Positions 23,421 to 34,989 are shown, numbered from the stretch's first letter. The stretch is DNA of 64,000 nucleotides from Epiperipatus broadwayi (GCA_028023455.1 JAQFVV010012513.1:1614501-1678500); one strand, 5' to 3'. The notes: generated from the letters alone by a model not told the origin. Translations and numbers: made by a program.

Positions 23421-24604
23421 TTTTTTGTAGATGGATGTTATATTGTGGATTTGAGATGAAAAAAGCTCTGGTTTAAAAACAAACTTGTGTATATATATGT
23501 TTTATTTAAATGTGAAAAACAAATGAATAAAATCAGAAAAAATATTGGAGAAAGAAAATTAAAAAACAAACAAACAAACATATAACAACGTTAATAATAA
23601 TATCAAAAGATTTATTTAATAAAATAATGAGCGACTGTTGATAAAATCGTTTCAAAAAATTATATAATGACATTTATTCTTGCAAATTTTAGAGATTTAA
23701 TTCAGTCAGTTTGAAAAAGGGTATAAACATTTTTAATAATTTAATTTGAGCCTTAATAGTTTGGATATTAGTCTCTTCCCGTTTTTAAAGTAAATTGATG
23801 TGGATAATTAATTTTATATATTAGTTTAAACCATGCATTAAGAGATTACCTCTGAACTAAATTTTACAAATAATTAAATTAAGGTTTGTGTAGATATTGC
23901 AGGTTTCTTGAGCTAGACAGAACGAATCGTACTAAAACAATTAAATACATATAAAAATCTATACATATGAATTTTTGTTGATCACATTTTGAAATTTTAT
24001 TTCTTATTTATTTATCTTGATTTTCTCTTTCATTACTTTTTTTCTCTCTTTGCACACATATATAATATAAAAACACTATCAGAAAATAAAAAAATAGAAT
24101 TAATTTAAACAAACCAAATATACTTTAGACGGGTTAGTGTCGTAATCATACACGGAGGCGATTGTTACATGATGTTACGCGGTATATTTCAAGCATTAAT
24201 CAGATGCCAGAAATTTTTTTTTTTTTGATATATTATTTGGGCTTTTTCAAATTATTCCTGCGAATTTTATTCTTTACCTTTTTTATTGTCGACTATGAGT
24301 AAATTGCAAACTAGACAATGCGTTTTGGGATTTAACTAACGATAATGTATATGCATAAAGTGAGTTATTGAGTCTAGCATAGAAATAATAGGATGGATTT
24401 GACTGAAAGGGTCTATACCAAAAATTTAACAACAAAAATTGCACGACCTTTTCCAGCCTACAAACAAATAACCATCCGACATTTAACTAAACGAGTTAAA
24501 GTCCTTTTTTGTAATTAAATTTTTATATAATTCTCAATATATATGTAATGATGAATAATACTTTAATACTAAATAAATAAGTAATCATATGATAATCATT
24601 AAAA
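23421..24604. other. AT-rich sequence without recognisable feature
   Basis: Homopolymer T at about 23417-23428 and short runs; no gene or repeat recognised. Confidence 0.5.
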
Positions 24605-25430
24605 CTGATGACGATGATGATGTACTGTAGCTTCTTCTTAAACAAAGTCAAGAATCTCTCAGCAATTATACCAAGAAAAACTTGTTAGCCACTTAATTTT
24701 ACATTCCCCAGACTGAGTTTTCCCATATTCTGCTCCATCCCATTTCTACAACATAATCTTTGTCAACTCTACAGCCTTTATATCTAAATCCTCCCTATCT
24801 TTTTCCAAACCCAGCATAAAAAAACAATAATCTACTTTCTGTATAATCACTTTTTTCATATTTATTTTTCCATAACTTCATTATATGTGCCCTTTCTGTT
24901 TGCAAGCATTTACATTCAATTGACAGATACCTAATATTTTATATTCCTTCCTTACATAATTTACAAACTAAATCACCCATATTTTTCCATTTACATATAT
25001 ATTTTTTTGTTGCTAAAGATCCTGTTTGAGCCTTAAACGATAAACTACTTTCCTTACTATTATCATATATTAACTGGCACCTAATATTATGTTTATTTCT
25101 ATATATATTTAAACTCTTTTTACTCTCCATACTAGTTCTCCATCTCTCTAACTCCCTATTCTTTATTAATAAAATTATTCTTTTATCTCTTTCCTTACCA
25201 CTATAACACTCAATAATCCTCCTAACAAAATCATCCCATCTTTTGTACAAATATACTGATAAAAATTATTTATCCAAATCTTTTGCATACCGCATTATCT
25301 TTCTCACCCATCTTGTTCCCTGCCTTTTACTCATAACCCAATTAAATAATATTTTGGCTATTCTTCTATTATCTATAAACTGCAATCTACAAACATTTTC
25401 ATTTTACCTTTTGCATCTCTCATATGAAAA
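24605..25430 (-). mobile_element. LINE-B 3' fragment, copy 2
   Basis: Minus-strand copy extending further 5' than copy 1. Plus-strand 25250-25430 is the complement of the region at 35690-35850 (TCTCATATG matches CATATGAGAGATGC). Ends at 25430 exactly where the MITE-like element begins. The 3' end carries GAT repeats (24610-24622). Confidence 0.8.
24939..25250 (-). pseudogene. LINE-B polyprotein fragment, copy 2
   Basis: 103 codons: MYKRWDDFVRRIIECYSGK, RELERWRTSMESKKSLNIYRN, SLATKKYICKWKNMGDLVCK, CKLCKEGI then stop. The stop cuts the CCHC motif after its two cysteines. Strongly similar in order to 22106-22435 and 35828-36310. Not functional. Confidence 0.75.
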
Positions 25431-25601
25431 CTATTTAATTAATAATCGAACTGCCCTCTAGCTGCAATATTTCACAACTTTAAGTAGAAAAATAACGATT
25501 TTCTATTGTATTTTAGACCTGAATAACTATATAAAAAGATCTAAAATCCAACATTAAATAAATATTGCAGTAAGAGGGTAGTTCAACTATTAATTAAATA
25601 G
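25431..25601. mobile_element. MITE-like element with 42-bp terminal inverted repeats
   Basis: The ends CTATTTAATTAATAATCGAA (25431) and its near-complement ending TTAATTAAATAG (25601) pair over about 42 bp, including ACTGCCCTCT/AGAGGGTAGT and TGCAATATTT/AAATATTGCA. Length 171 bp, no coding. It sits directly at the 5' edge of LINE-B copy 2. No clear target duplication. Confidence 0.75.
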
Positions 25602-25954
25602 ACATGGTAATTACTGCATGACATTATATATATATATAAATGAAGAAATAAATTGGATTAATGGTAAACCTTTCTGATGTTTTTTCTCATTACTTGTATC
25701 TACCATATTGTTTTTATTATTGCCACAAAGGGACGTTGCAAAAATATCGATTGAAATAGGAGACAAGGGGGCATATTAAAGATTTAGTATTGTTTCAGTG
25801 GTTTATATATTTACAATTCCTAGTAAATGGCTATATATATTTTAATAGATGTTTAGATATAAATATTTAGTGTGTGGGGTTTTTCATTTATAATTATTTA
25901 ATTAATATTGAAATACAAATGCAGTGTATATACTTAACCTAGATGTAATTAGAG
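25602..25954. other. AT-rich sequence without recognisable feature
   Basis: Nothing recognised. Confidence 0.5.
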
Positions 25955-26575
25955 GGGATTTGAACCAAGGCTTAGAAACTCCCTACAGCCATCCACTTTA
26001 TCCAATGTAAATGATATACATTATCACATACATGTGATAAAGATAAATGATCTCCAATATATGTATTTTATGCTGAACCAGCACTCATCAGTTGGTCCGG
26101 ACCATCATCTTCCACACATACATATAATCAATGCTCAATTTATATTAAGATATCAAATCTGTATACTTTAATGGGCAGACTTCAACCTTCTTCATTCTTC
26201 AACTCTTCAGCCATCTATACCACCAAAAACCTGATGGAATGCTGTAATATTGACATCAAGGATTATGAGTATTCCATCATCAGATTTTCAATGATATGGA
26301 TGACTGAAGAGTTGAAGAGTGAAAAGAAGTGAAGCCTGCCCATCAAAGTTTATAGATTTACTATCTTAATATAAACCAACACTAATTATACATATGTGTA
26401 GAAGATGATCTGAACTAACTGATGAGTGCTGGTTCAGCATAAAATATGTATATTGGAGATCATTTATCTTTTTCACATGCATGTGGTCATGTATATCAGT
26501 CATATTGGATAGAGTCGATGACTGTAGGGGGCTTGAAAGTCTGGATTCAAATCCTGTTTAAATATTTAATTAGAA
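25955..26575. repeat. SINE-like family C, head-to-head palindrome
   Basis: Left arm 25955-26258 (minus) and right arm 26259-26575 (plus) are reverse complements with moderate divergence. Both outer ends carry GGATTTGAA / GGATTCAAATCC, a fit to the tRNA/Pol III B box, preceded in the right arm by GGATAGAGTCGATGAC, which is weakly A-box-like. Inner blocks include GATAAATGATCTCCAAT and CAACTCTTCAGCC. The tRNA-like part lies at the outer end, not the junction. Confidence 0.7.
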
Positions 26576-27058
26576 AACCTTTTAGTTAGGACAATAGGTT
26601 AACTGAATCATAAATTACAAAAACATGCTTTTAACTACTTTGACACAATCATTATCAACAGCATATATTATTAAAATAAGTACATTAATTTTTACAAAGC
26701 ACTATTTCACTATATCCTGTAAGCTTTGTAAATTTTCATAGTAGCTTAATATTTTTTTCATATTTATATATATAAAAGGCATTTTTTATTCTTCTTTCAT
26801 TCTTTTTTCTAAGTAATATTTTTTTTTACTCCATCTAATTGAAGACAAAATTTCTATTACATTTGTGTTATTAAAAAGTTTCTAATAGATATATTAAATT
26901 ATATAGTGAAAATAATGTTCTTAGTTATAAAAATGATTACTGTCATACTATAATATGCAACAAAAACAGCATATATGTCACACATGAATGCGCACACACG
27001 CACTCACATATATTTCACTTGATTTCTATTTCTTTTAAAACCATTCTGTTGTCTTTTT
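26576..27058. other. AT-rich sequence without recognisable feature
   Basis: Only an alternating ATGCGCACACACGCAC stretch near 26988-27004 stands out. Confidence 0.45.
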
Positions 27059-27535
27059 TATATAATTTCTCACTGAATTGAATATGTAAACATTATCAAC
27101 TTAATAAACAACTATATATTTCAATCATATATTTATTTTCACCCAATCAACCTTCATTCAAAATTGAACCTTGTCAAGATGTTATGTTAATTCAAAATGT
27201 CACATGATTTTCACATGTTAGCACTCCCTCTATATAAGAAAATAAAGATAAATGTATGAATTTAGTACAAGGTTCAATAAAGTTAAAAGGAAAATGGGCA
27301 TTAAATAAAAATTAAAAAGTATAAAAATATTTTTTTAGGATTGAGGTTGGTCAATAAAGGGAGCACTTAGACAAACAATATATAAATCATTTGACATATT
27401 GAATTAACGTAACATCTTGACAAGGTTTTATTTTGAATGAAAGTCGATTAGACAAAAATAAATATATAATTAAAATATATAGTTGTGTTTTAATTTGATT
27501 ATGTTTACATGTTCAATTCAATGAGAAATTATATA
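27059..27535. mobile_element. Foldback element with about 185-bp inverted arms
   Basis: Arms 27059-27240 and 27350-27535 pair along most of their length (TATATAATTTCTCA at the ends, then ATGTAAACAT, CAACTATATATTT, CCTTGTCAAGATGTTA). The spacer of about 110 bp is not repeated elsewhere here. Non-coding. Could be a MITE or foldback of a DNA transposon whose transposase is not in the window. Confidence 0.75.
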
Positions 27536-27589
27536 TATATATATAATAATAATAAAATATCAAACTATTAATTCAGGGCAGGTTAAACT

Positions 27590-27890
27590 CTCTCCATCTT
27601 CAATTCAGTTTCTCTCATTAACATCTGCAAATTACACCAATCACACATTTAATATCTTTATAGGATATTTTACAATCAATTGGGATTCAATTTATAACCC
27701 CAATTGCCCATTTATTGTCATCACTTCTAGAATATGTCCAGCCTATTTCTATTTAAGTTTTTTAATTACTTTAGTCATATCAAAAATAGCCTTCTTTTCT
27801 AACAGAAATATTCTCTTTTTGATATCTTCCTCTTATTTCCACAAACTCTGATGTAATTCGTCATTGTATTCTGTTTTCTGCCACCAAACA
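27590..27890 (-). mobile_element. Diverged RTE LINE 3' fragment
   Basis: Reverse-complement similarity to the C-terminal coding end of the RTE at 38902-42199: TTTACAATC, ATTGTCATCACTTCTAGAATATGTCCAGCC-type order (in pieces), and CTTCTTTTCTAACA. Heavily decayed, no frame. It runs into a family A fragment at 27925. Confidence 0.65.
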
Positions 27891-27924
27891 TCACATGAAA
27901 ATATTGTGTTTTTATTTTGGACTC

Positions 27925-28157
27925 AAAGTTTTATAGTTAGCTAATGAGGTAAAAGGTGGCTGCTGGAATGTTGCATTATAAGATATAGATGCAGTGTTCT
28001 CAGATCCAAGACACCTCACTGATGAAAGCCACAAACTAGAAACTAGTCTGGGGATAATGGACAAGTAGGCACTAGATAGGAATTTCATGCACAAACTTTC
28101 CTGCATCCATTGATTACTCTGTATTGCACTGAGTGATGCTATTGTATGGAGAATATA
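27925..28157 (+). repeat. Family A repeat, single inverted-orientation arm
   Basis: Matches the arm 3770-3985: AAAAGGTGGCTGCTGG, then CTGATGA at 28019-28025, an AGCC/AACT hairpin, GAAA at 28039-28042, CTAGTCTGGGG, and ends with TGTATGGAGA. The partner arm is absent. A 90-codon minus-strand frame is chance. Confidence 0.75.
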
Positions 28158-28165
28158 ACCTCTGT

Positions 28166-28485
28166 GTATTTTGTTTTTTGCCATATCCTCCTAATGAAAC
28201 CAATTAAGATCATCCTCCTATAGGATTTTTTTAATATAATTTTTGTAACAAAGACTATCTTTATTCCTACCATGGAAACTAAGGTGAACTCACCTGTAAA
28301 TACTTTTTTAACTAAATGTTTTGTCATTTATGCTTTTCAAATCTCCAGTTTAATGCTGATAGGATTTTACAAAAATCATATTCAGCAAGCTGAGGAATAT
28401 ATTGACTGAATTTTATTATCATAATTTTAAAATTTTACATAGTATTTTAAATGAAATTTTTAGTGCATATATATATATATATATA
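28166..28485. other. AT-rich sequence without recognisable feature
   Basis: Nothing recognised; ends in a (TA)n tract at 28469-28486. Confidence 0.5.
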
Positions 28486-29160
28486 TGATCATTAGATGGA
28501 GATTACCAATAGCTCTAATCAAGCTTTATTTTATAAGTCCTGAAAAAGAAAGAATTCAAAATCTCTATTGGAAAGTCCCTATCTACAGACCAATTGGTTT
28601 CAAGCTTATGGCTCATCTCAGTGGAGTGCTCAGCACTTATAGAACATGTTTCAATCAATGTGAAAGCATGAACTTTTCAGACACGTAAATGTCTTCAAAT
28701 ACAGCTTTACAAACCAGATAGCTATATGGGTCTGAATTCAGCTCAGTTTCACCATTTAGTAAAAGCCTCTGCAATATAGCATCACAAAGGCCTTCAAAGG
28801 TACACTTATAATAATTAATAAAACAAGTCATAAATTTTGTAACTCGCTTTTAAGCTTGCTTTTTATGATCACTAGATGGAGCTTACCAATAGCTCTAATC
28901 AAACTTTTATTTTATAAGTGCTAAAAGAGAAAAAATTCTAAATCTCTATCGGGGGCCCTATCTACAGACCAATTGGTTTTGAGGTGGCTCACCTCAGTGG
29001 AGGTGTGGGACTCTAGAAACTAGATCTAAAATTCTAACTCAAAAGTCAGCACTTATAAAACATATTTCTATCAATTTGAAAGCATGAATTTATCAGATAC
29101 ATAAATGTTTTCAAATCTGGTCTTACAAACCAGATAGCTATATGAGTCTGAATTCATCTC
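28486..29160 (+). repeat. Family B repeat, tandem dimer
   Basis: Two direct units start at 28486 and 28866 (period 380 bp) with the same opening, TGATCAYTAGATGGAG, then CAATAGCTCTAATCAA, ACAGACCAATTGG, CTCAGTGGAG, and CCAGATAGCTATATG at the end. On the minus strand both units carry CACTGAGRTGAGCC ... AAACC, the decayed hairpin-GAAAC motif. The second unit is cut at 29160 by a short perfect hairpin. Non-coding. Confidence 0.75.
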
Positions 29161-29203
29161 TTTTTAACCTTCACCTTGTGAGGAAGGTGAAGGTTAAAAA
29201 GAG
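29158..29203. repeat. Perfect 20-bp hairpin
   Basis: CTCTTTTTAACCTTCACCTT at 29158-29177 is matched exactly by its complement at 29184-29203, with a 6-base loop GTGAGG. It lies precisely at the junction between the family B dimer and the family G motif. Confidence 0.85.
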
Positions 29204-29260
29204 CTCTGAGGAAGACTGCAGGACAGTCAAAACTGTAAGGAAAATAAAGGAGTAAATATA
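29204..29260 (+). ncRNA. Hammerhead-like motif, family G
   Basis: CTGAGGA at 29206-29212 fits CUGANGA. One A separates it from a perfect stem GACTG-CAGGA-CAGTC (29214-29228), then AAAAC where GAAAC is expected, followed by TGTAAGGAAAATAAA. The same order appears on the minus strand at 43026-43052. G12 is lost, so it should be inactive. Confidence 0.4.
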
Positions 29261-29739
29261 TGTAAAATTTGCATTAAGGTGAATATGAGAAGACTATAGA
29301 AGAGTTTAATATATATGAATATATGAAGAAAGGTGCAAAGAAAGTTAAAAAAGTGGATACAAGAATAGGTAGAATATCAGTACAAATACATATCATTCTA
29401 AGATTATTTTTCAAATCAAACTTCAAAAGTGATTTTTAATCCTTTGCTATAAATAAATTAGTTTGTGCAAACATTTACAAACAAAGTTAATGAAATGTTC
29501 AGTAAATTCCAAAAAATTAATAGACTAATTGCAATAAATAGCTTTTTGGTCTATCCTATAAAAACAAATCTTTTTCATTTATGGTCAATCCTATAATCAA
29601 TATTTAAAAAAAGATTTGACCTAAATGGAAGAGTGATGAAAAGAAACCATTGAAGAAAAAAATCTAGTGCATGTCTAAAAAAACATTGTTTTGCAAAATG
29701 GATTTATGGTAGCATATTTTCTCAACTTTTCTTCCTATA
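29261..29739. other. AT-rich sequence without recognisable feature
   Basis: Nothing recognised. Confidence 0.5.
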
Positions 29740-29925
29740 GTAGAAATGTTTCATACCAATAGCAAGGTGTTGCTGTTTTTTTGTTTTGTTTTTGCTTTTG
29801 AGGCTTTTGTTCTCATCTATAGCTTTACTCACTAATTCACAATTATATTCTTTTATATCATTATTAATCCCTTATTGTATTATTTTACAAAACTCTAGAC
29901 ATTCAATCCTTCTGAATATATATAT
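29740..29925 (-). mobile_element. RTE LINE internal fragment
   Basis: The plus-strand frame LRLLFSSIALLTNSQLYSFI and ILQNSRHSILL is the antisense image of the same block in the intact RTE (antisense of 40380-40510). Hence a minus-strand piece of the linker between endonuclease and RT. Ends in a (TA)n tract. Confidence 0.8.
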
Positions 29926-32785
29926 ATATTGTAACGGGATGGGGGTATCAGAAAATGGAAGATCAAATTAAACTGGGGTGATGGAAAATCATCATCATCA
30001 CTCCCAGTCCATTCAAAATGAAATATCAAATTAATTATAAAAGATATATAAATAAGACATATTTAAAAAAAGCATGAGATCAAGAGATCTCTGAGAACAT
30101 TGAGAGATCAGAAGCTAACTCAGAAGAGCAACTAAAGCATAATTATTATCAACCAGCATTATGAAGTAAATATCAGTAAAAGTAAATACTTGTGAGAAAT
30201 AACCATCCATCATCATCATTGATGGGAATAAACAAATCAGTACAACATATCAACAGTCCATCTTGTGACTGGATTGAAAATGGGTCTTCTGTAGACCAGG
30301 CTAACTATTGAGCCTTTGCCAGCTTGGGCAATTATATAAACAGAACTTGGATGCACCAGCTTAGTGCCCATCCATTAAAATACACAATAATCAGAAATAG
30401 AACAATAATGCTGGGACATTTAAACTATGCTGATCATCATCAATGCTCTGGCCACTAAAGTACTATTAATGTACTGGCCAACTATAAACTTAACTTTTAA
30501 TAAGACTAAAGTAAAATAAAAGATAGAGCATGGGCTTTAAAGAGTATCCTCTTTTGCACCAACCAGGATGACGATGATCATCTCTGGATGCCCAAAGCAC
30601 TAAACACATCCCCATTTATCCGTGTCCTAAATCTAGCTCAGAGAACATGGGCTCTATTACTGTATGTGAACAAGAGATGATGGAATACAATTTTTTAACA
30701 ATTAAATATAAGTTTATTAATAACAAAAAAAAATGAATAAGGTCTTATAAGGGTGAGTTACATGATTAATAAATTAGGTTTACTTAAAACCCATTCAGCA
30801 CACAGGCATGTGGCTTGATACAAAATAAACATGTTTGAATTAACATTTAATTTAGAAAAATGATTAAAATTTTACACATAAGTGTCTATCTGACACGCAT
30901 TGTTATTTACAATACAATTGACATATATACGCACACATATGTGCGTGAATTTTCTGATTTTGATTATAATACAATATAAAAAAATTATCATATTTGTGAC
31001 TGACAAAATTACTATAAAAAAATTCAAATTATTACATTGATTTAAGTAATTACAATTTACAATTCATATTATTACTATAGTTTACATATATGCGCACAGA
31101 CGCGCGATTTATAATATACAATCAATCTGTTTCAATTGACATTCAATAACAACAACAACAAAAAAGTGATTAAAATTTACATATGTGTTATAATTGATAA
31201 CATACGCACATATACATGTGTGTGCATGCGTGAAATAACCTATTTGACTTGCTGCAAAATAATTATCCAAATCTTAAATTATATATAAATATAATAAATG
31301 ATTAAAGTTTCAGTTAAATGAAATACATTTACATAGTAGGTTTACTGAAACGCATATATATATCTAATTTGCACAGACGTGCGATATATTAATTTATCTA
31401 CATAACATTAGTATTTATCACAATAAAATTATTACAGATTATTCTAGCAATTTTATTCTCTTTGCTGAATAGTCTTTTTCTTGAAACAAGTACTATCAAA
31501 TTTTTGACAGTTAATTGATTTAAAATGTCTTTCTTTTTCCTAGTCTAAAAGATTTTTGGAAATCTTTTTCTTGATTATTAATTATAACTTTCTTTGTAGT
31601 TTTTTTTTTTCTAAATTATAAATATAACTTTAAACAGTTTTTTTTTTCTTTAATAAACGATTTTAAACTAATATCGTTTTATATATTTCTATCAGTTATA
31701 AAAATGTCATTTTACTGAGGAAATTGTTTAAAACTTCCTTATCATATATAACGCTACTCACCACCAGCTGTATATACGTTTATCCGTATTTCTCTGCCTT
31801 TATCTTTCGCAGTATACGTTTAATTAATTCTTCAGCAAACTGGAAGATTTTTCTTGATGAGTTTGGTTCTTAGTGACTGTCATAATCAGGAAAAAGTATC
31901 CAAGTAATTAGTTGGCATACCATGAGCTTACTTTTGTAGTCCAAGCATTTGTCAAGCTGTCTTCTAGAACATATTTAAGCAGCTAGTTGATGCATTTGAA
32001 GTGACCCTGGCTTCATGAATCAAAACTGCAGTAAACTATAAGGCAGCTACTGGACTGTCCTTAGATCTTCATAGGAGCTTTATATAACTCTGCTAGCTAT
32101 TTTGTCCTCTTTTTTTGGCTATTGATTTAGAAGTGACCCAGCTTCAAAACCAAAACTCCCTGTGAAGGAAAATAATAGCAGCTCCCCAATCTAATGTTCT
32201 GCCAACTATATGGTCAGCTAAAACCAACTGCTGCCCTTCATCAAGTTGCAACAAAATATTGTAACCAACTCTGCAGCTGACCTGTTCTCTTCAAAAATCA
32301 CTAACAGACTAACTGATATATTTTTAATCAGTCTTTTATAAAATCATCTGAGGTGTTAACAACACTTTGATTAAAAACAGAGTTTTTATTTTTAGCTCTC
32401 TAATCCCTTTAAAAACATATATGTTTTAATTAATTAAAAAAATTTCAAAAACAAGTATTGTGTTTTTACATTTCACAATCAGAATAATAATAATAACAAT
32501 ACAATATTTATATTGATTAAGACCTTTTTTAACATTTAAATTATATAACAATTTTTATTTTAATCAGAGTTATTTTTTTTAACCCTTTGCTTATCATTAT
32601 TTTATTTTAGCAAATATAAAAAAAATCTACAAAAATTTATTCTGTGTTTATTTCTACTTTTCCTTTATTTTATGTATATATATGCACATACACTATATTA
32701 TTATGGGTGTATTATGTAACCCAAACGGTTACATTATATATATATATATATATAGATATATATATATTCCTTTTTTACTTTATAC
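29926..32785. other. Long unassigned, locally GC-richer region
   Basis: Nearly 3 kb without a recognised gene. 29935-30680 is clearly less AT-rich, with (CAT)n-type runs and many short direct motifs. 31860-32330 holds two loosely similar segments starting GAAGTGACCC (about 31998 and 32131). The start TGTAACGGG at 29931 could be an LTR start, but no second LTR, primer site or pol ORF was seen. Possibly decayed non-coding transposon sequence. Confidence 0.35.
30850..31390. repeat. Degenerate repeats with alternating purine-pyrimidine blocks
   Basis: Four related blocks: TATACGCACACATATGTGCG (about 30927), ATATGCGCACAGACGCGCG (about 31087), ACGCACATATACATGTGTG (about 31204) and GCACAGACGTGCG (about 31371). 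They are embedded in similar AT-rich surroundings (TTTACATATRTG, GATTAAAATTTACA). Spacing is irregular, about 120-165 bp. Confidence 0.5.
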
Positions 32786-33998
32786 AATGTCTTCACTCAC
32801 TAGATAATTTACTGGGGAATTGCTACTTTCTTATACTGACTATTTTTGCTGCAGTTCTTAATTTTAAATTTATTATATTTTTAGTGAATTCATTCAAAGC
32901 CAAAACATCTTCAAAATATGTTAATATTTTAAAATGATTTGCAAGTTCTAATTTTAATTTAATGAAATGTTTTTGAAGATTAGAAATGTCAATTGCTAAT
33001 AACTGTTGTTCTTAATAACTTTTATCTCTTTAGTTTCACATTAACATATGTCTCACATCTTCCATCTCAATGATCACTTCATGTATTGAATTTATTAAAA
33101 GCATTACAATCTTGCAGTACTTGTTTTTTTAGTCAAAATATAATCCAATTCTGCTGTACATTGATTTAGTTGTTTCCACATCCATTTCTGCCTAATATTT
33201 TTCTCAAGGAAAGAATTCATAATATAAAATTCCCTTTTCCAAACTTTAGCCAAAATATTTTTGCCTTTGAATCATTTAACAATTCTAGCATTAGAGTATT
33301 CTGTGGCAATTTTAAAATATCGGTTGATCTAATGAAAAGTTTTTTGTATATTCGTACATACTTTTCTACTTCAGCACAGTGGGAACTTATTGGGGTGTAA
33401 ACTTAAATTATTTGAACTTGGGATCTTTCATTTGAATATATAACTACATTTATCAATATTTCTGTTTTATTTCCACAATGATTATTCTTTCACTTTTTAT
33501 TTATAATGAATTCCATTTCAATTATACTTCCAACATTTGTACCTGTGTACTGAGACACATGCCCACTTTTAAAATCAATTGCCTCTTAATCTTTTTTCAT
33601 TAATTCATGAAGTCCATCAATGTTTCTTATAGTATTAGACAGTTCTTTTAATCCATGCAATCCTCTTTTACTTCAAAGTGATGAGCAGAAAATATTTTAA
33701 AGTAGTAGCCTGGGTCTGCAATCACGGGAGATTTTAACCCTTTCCATCTTTGACTCCTACTTACTGCCTTTGTTATTGATTTTACATTCTTCTGGAAATA
33801 ATGCCATATTTTAATTTAGTCTCTCATGATTATAAATATCTACTTAAAAAACTTATCACCACATTCATTCTTTCTGAGAGAAAAATCATCATATTTCTTG
33901 ATCTTAAACTCAGAGGTTAAAACTGATAGATGCACCATGCTGGTTGGTGCATATTATGAAGCAGTTCATCCATTTCTATATACTACATAAATAATCTT
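32786..33998 (-). mobile_element. RTE LINE 5' part, long antisense copy
   Basis: Reverse complement of the 5' UTR and endonuclease region of the RTE at 38902-42199. Recognisable blocks: complement of the YAPTSS coding region (about 33375-33395), the conserved 5' block around TAGCCTGGGTCTGCAATCA (33706-33724), and the 5' UTR block CACCATGCTGGTTGGTGC (about 33932). Many indels; no open frame on the minus strand. 5' UTR continues at 34143 after a nested hairpin. Confidence 0.85.
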
Positions 33999-34142
33999 AT
34001 ATAATATTAATATCAAGTATGTACTTTATTACTTTTTTACAATGCTTTTTTACACCCTGAAGGTTTCGATTACTCCAACAAACTTCTTCAAAAAAAGCAT
34101 TGTAAATAGTAATAAAGAACATAGATGGTATTAATATTATAT
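33999..34142. mobile_element. MITE-like hairpin nested in RTE 5' UTR
   Basis: Arms 33999-34052 and 34089-34142 are near-complements (TATAATATTAATA at both ends, GTACTTTATTACTT and AAGCATTGTAAA blocks). 144 bp, non-coding, and placed between two blocks that are contiguous in the intact RTE 5' UTR, so it inserted after the RTE. Target duplication not resolved because both flanks are TA-rich. Confidence 0.75.
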
Positions 34143-34335
34143 GCATTTGGCAATGCAATAAGAAAGATAAGGTTATACTACTTCATATATGAATAATCAT
34201 AGGGTAATAATAGCTGCGACAAGAAGGGTGAATGAAGTGAACATTACGAATTTGCACTGGTCACTTTTATTAAGTCTCAAATAGGAATAAGGGATCATCT
34301 TTCAATTAACAGCAAACTTTTTTGCTGTTTTTATG
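34143..34335 (-). mobile_element. RTE LINE 5' UTR end
   Basis: Continuation of the antisense RTE: complement of 38905-39050, with TTGTCGCAGCTATTATTACC (minus strand) and the AGTTTGCTGTTAATTGAAAG block that begins the element. This places the start of the family close to the start proposed for the intact copy. Confidence 0.8.
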
Positions 34336-34989
34336 TAGTATACACCTGTATATATTTACATTTCACAGATTGGTATGTATAGGTATTGCAAATCTAATCT
34401 ATAATATTTTTTGGGTTTGTGTCTATTAGTTTATTTTCCATTTGGAGTTTGAATACTAATACTTGTTTGCAAGTTGTTTCTGCTGCTAAAGATACAACAC
34501 TTTACTACAATAGAATTTAATTTTTAAAATGCACACATTCAGAAAATGCAAGATAAGTAAAAAGGTTGACTAAGAAATAATTAATGATGGCAGACATGTA
34601 AATGGATGTTATGTATAATATATGAACTCAAATTTATGAAACACAAATTGGTTGGGTTTTTTATTCCATAATTTTTCAAAACAGTGAACTACTGTGGATT
34701 CTGAAATCTGTAATAATAGCCTAGAAAGATTCTTGTAGCAATAAATTTCAACATAGCATAAAGTATTTATAATTTCTTGTCTTTAATCAGGAGTTTATCA
34801 AAATGAATATTTGGTTTCCATGGAAGATAATTTGTCTTAAATATTATTACTTGCTATTTGCAGAGTAGGACATAACAAGGCTGTTATGTATTCATATCAC
34901 ATCCAGCTGTAATTCCAATTGAGTTGATCTTTTTAGACAATACTAGCACATTGATTAATCTTACACTAGATGGCAGACCTGAAGTAGAA
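34336..34989. other. AT-rich sequence without recognisable feature
   Basis: Nothing recognised. Confidence 0.5.

Noticed and set aside
29931-32785. Possible LTR retrotransposon starting TGTAACGGG
   Set aside because: No second LTR, no primer-binding site and no gag or pol sequence found within reach.
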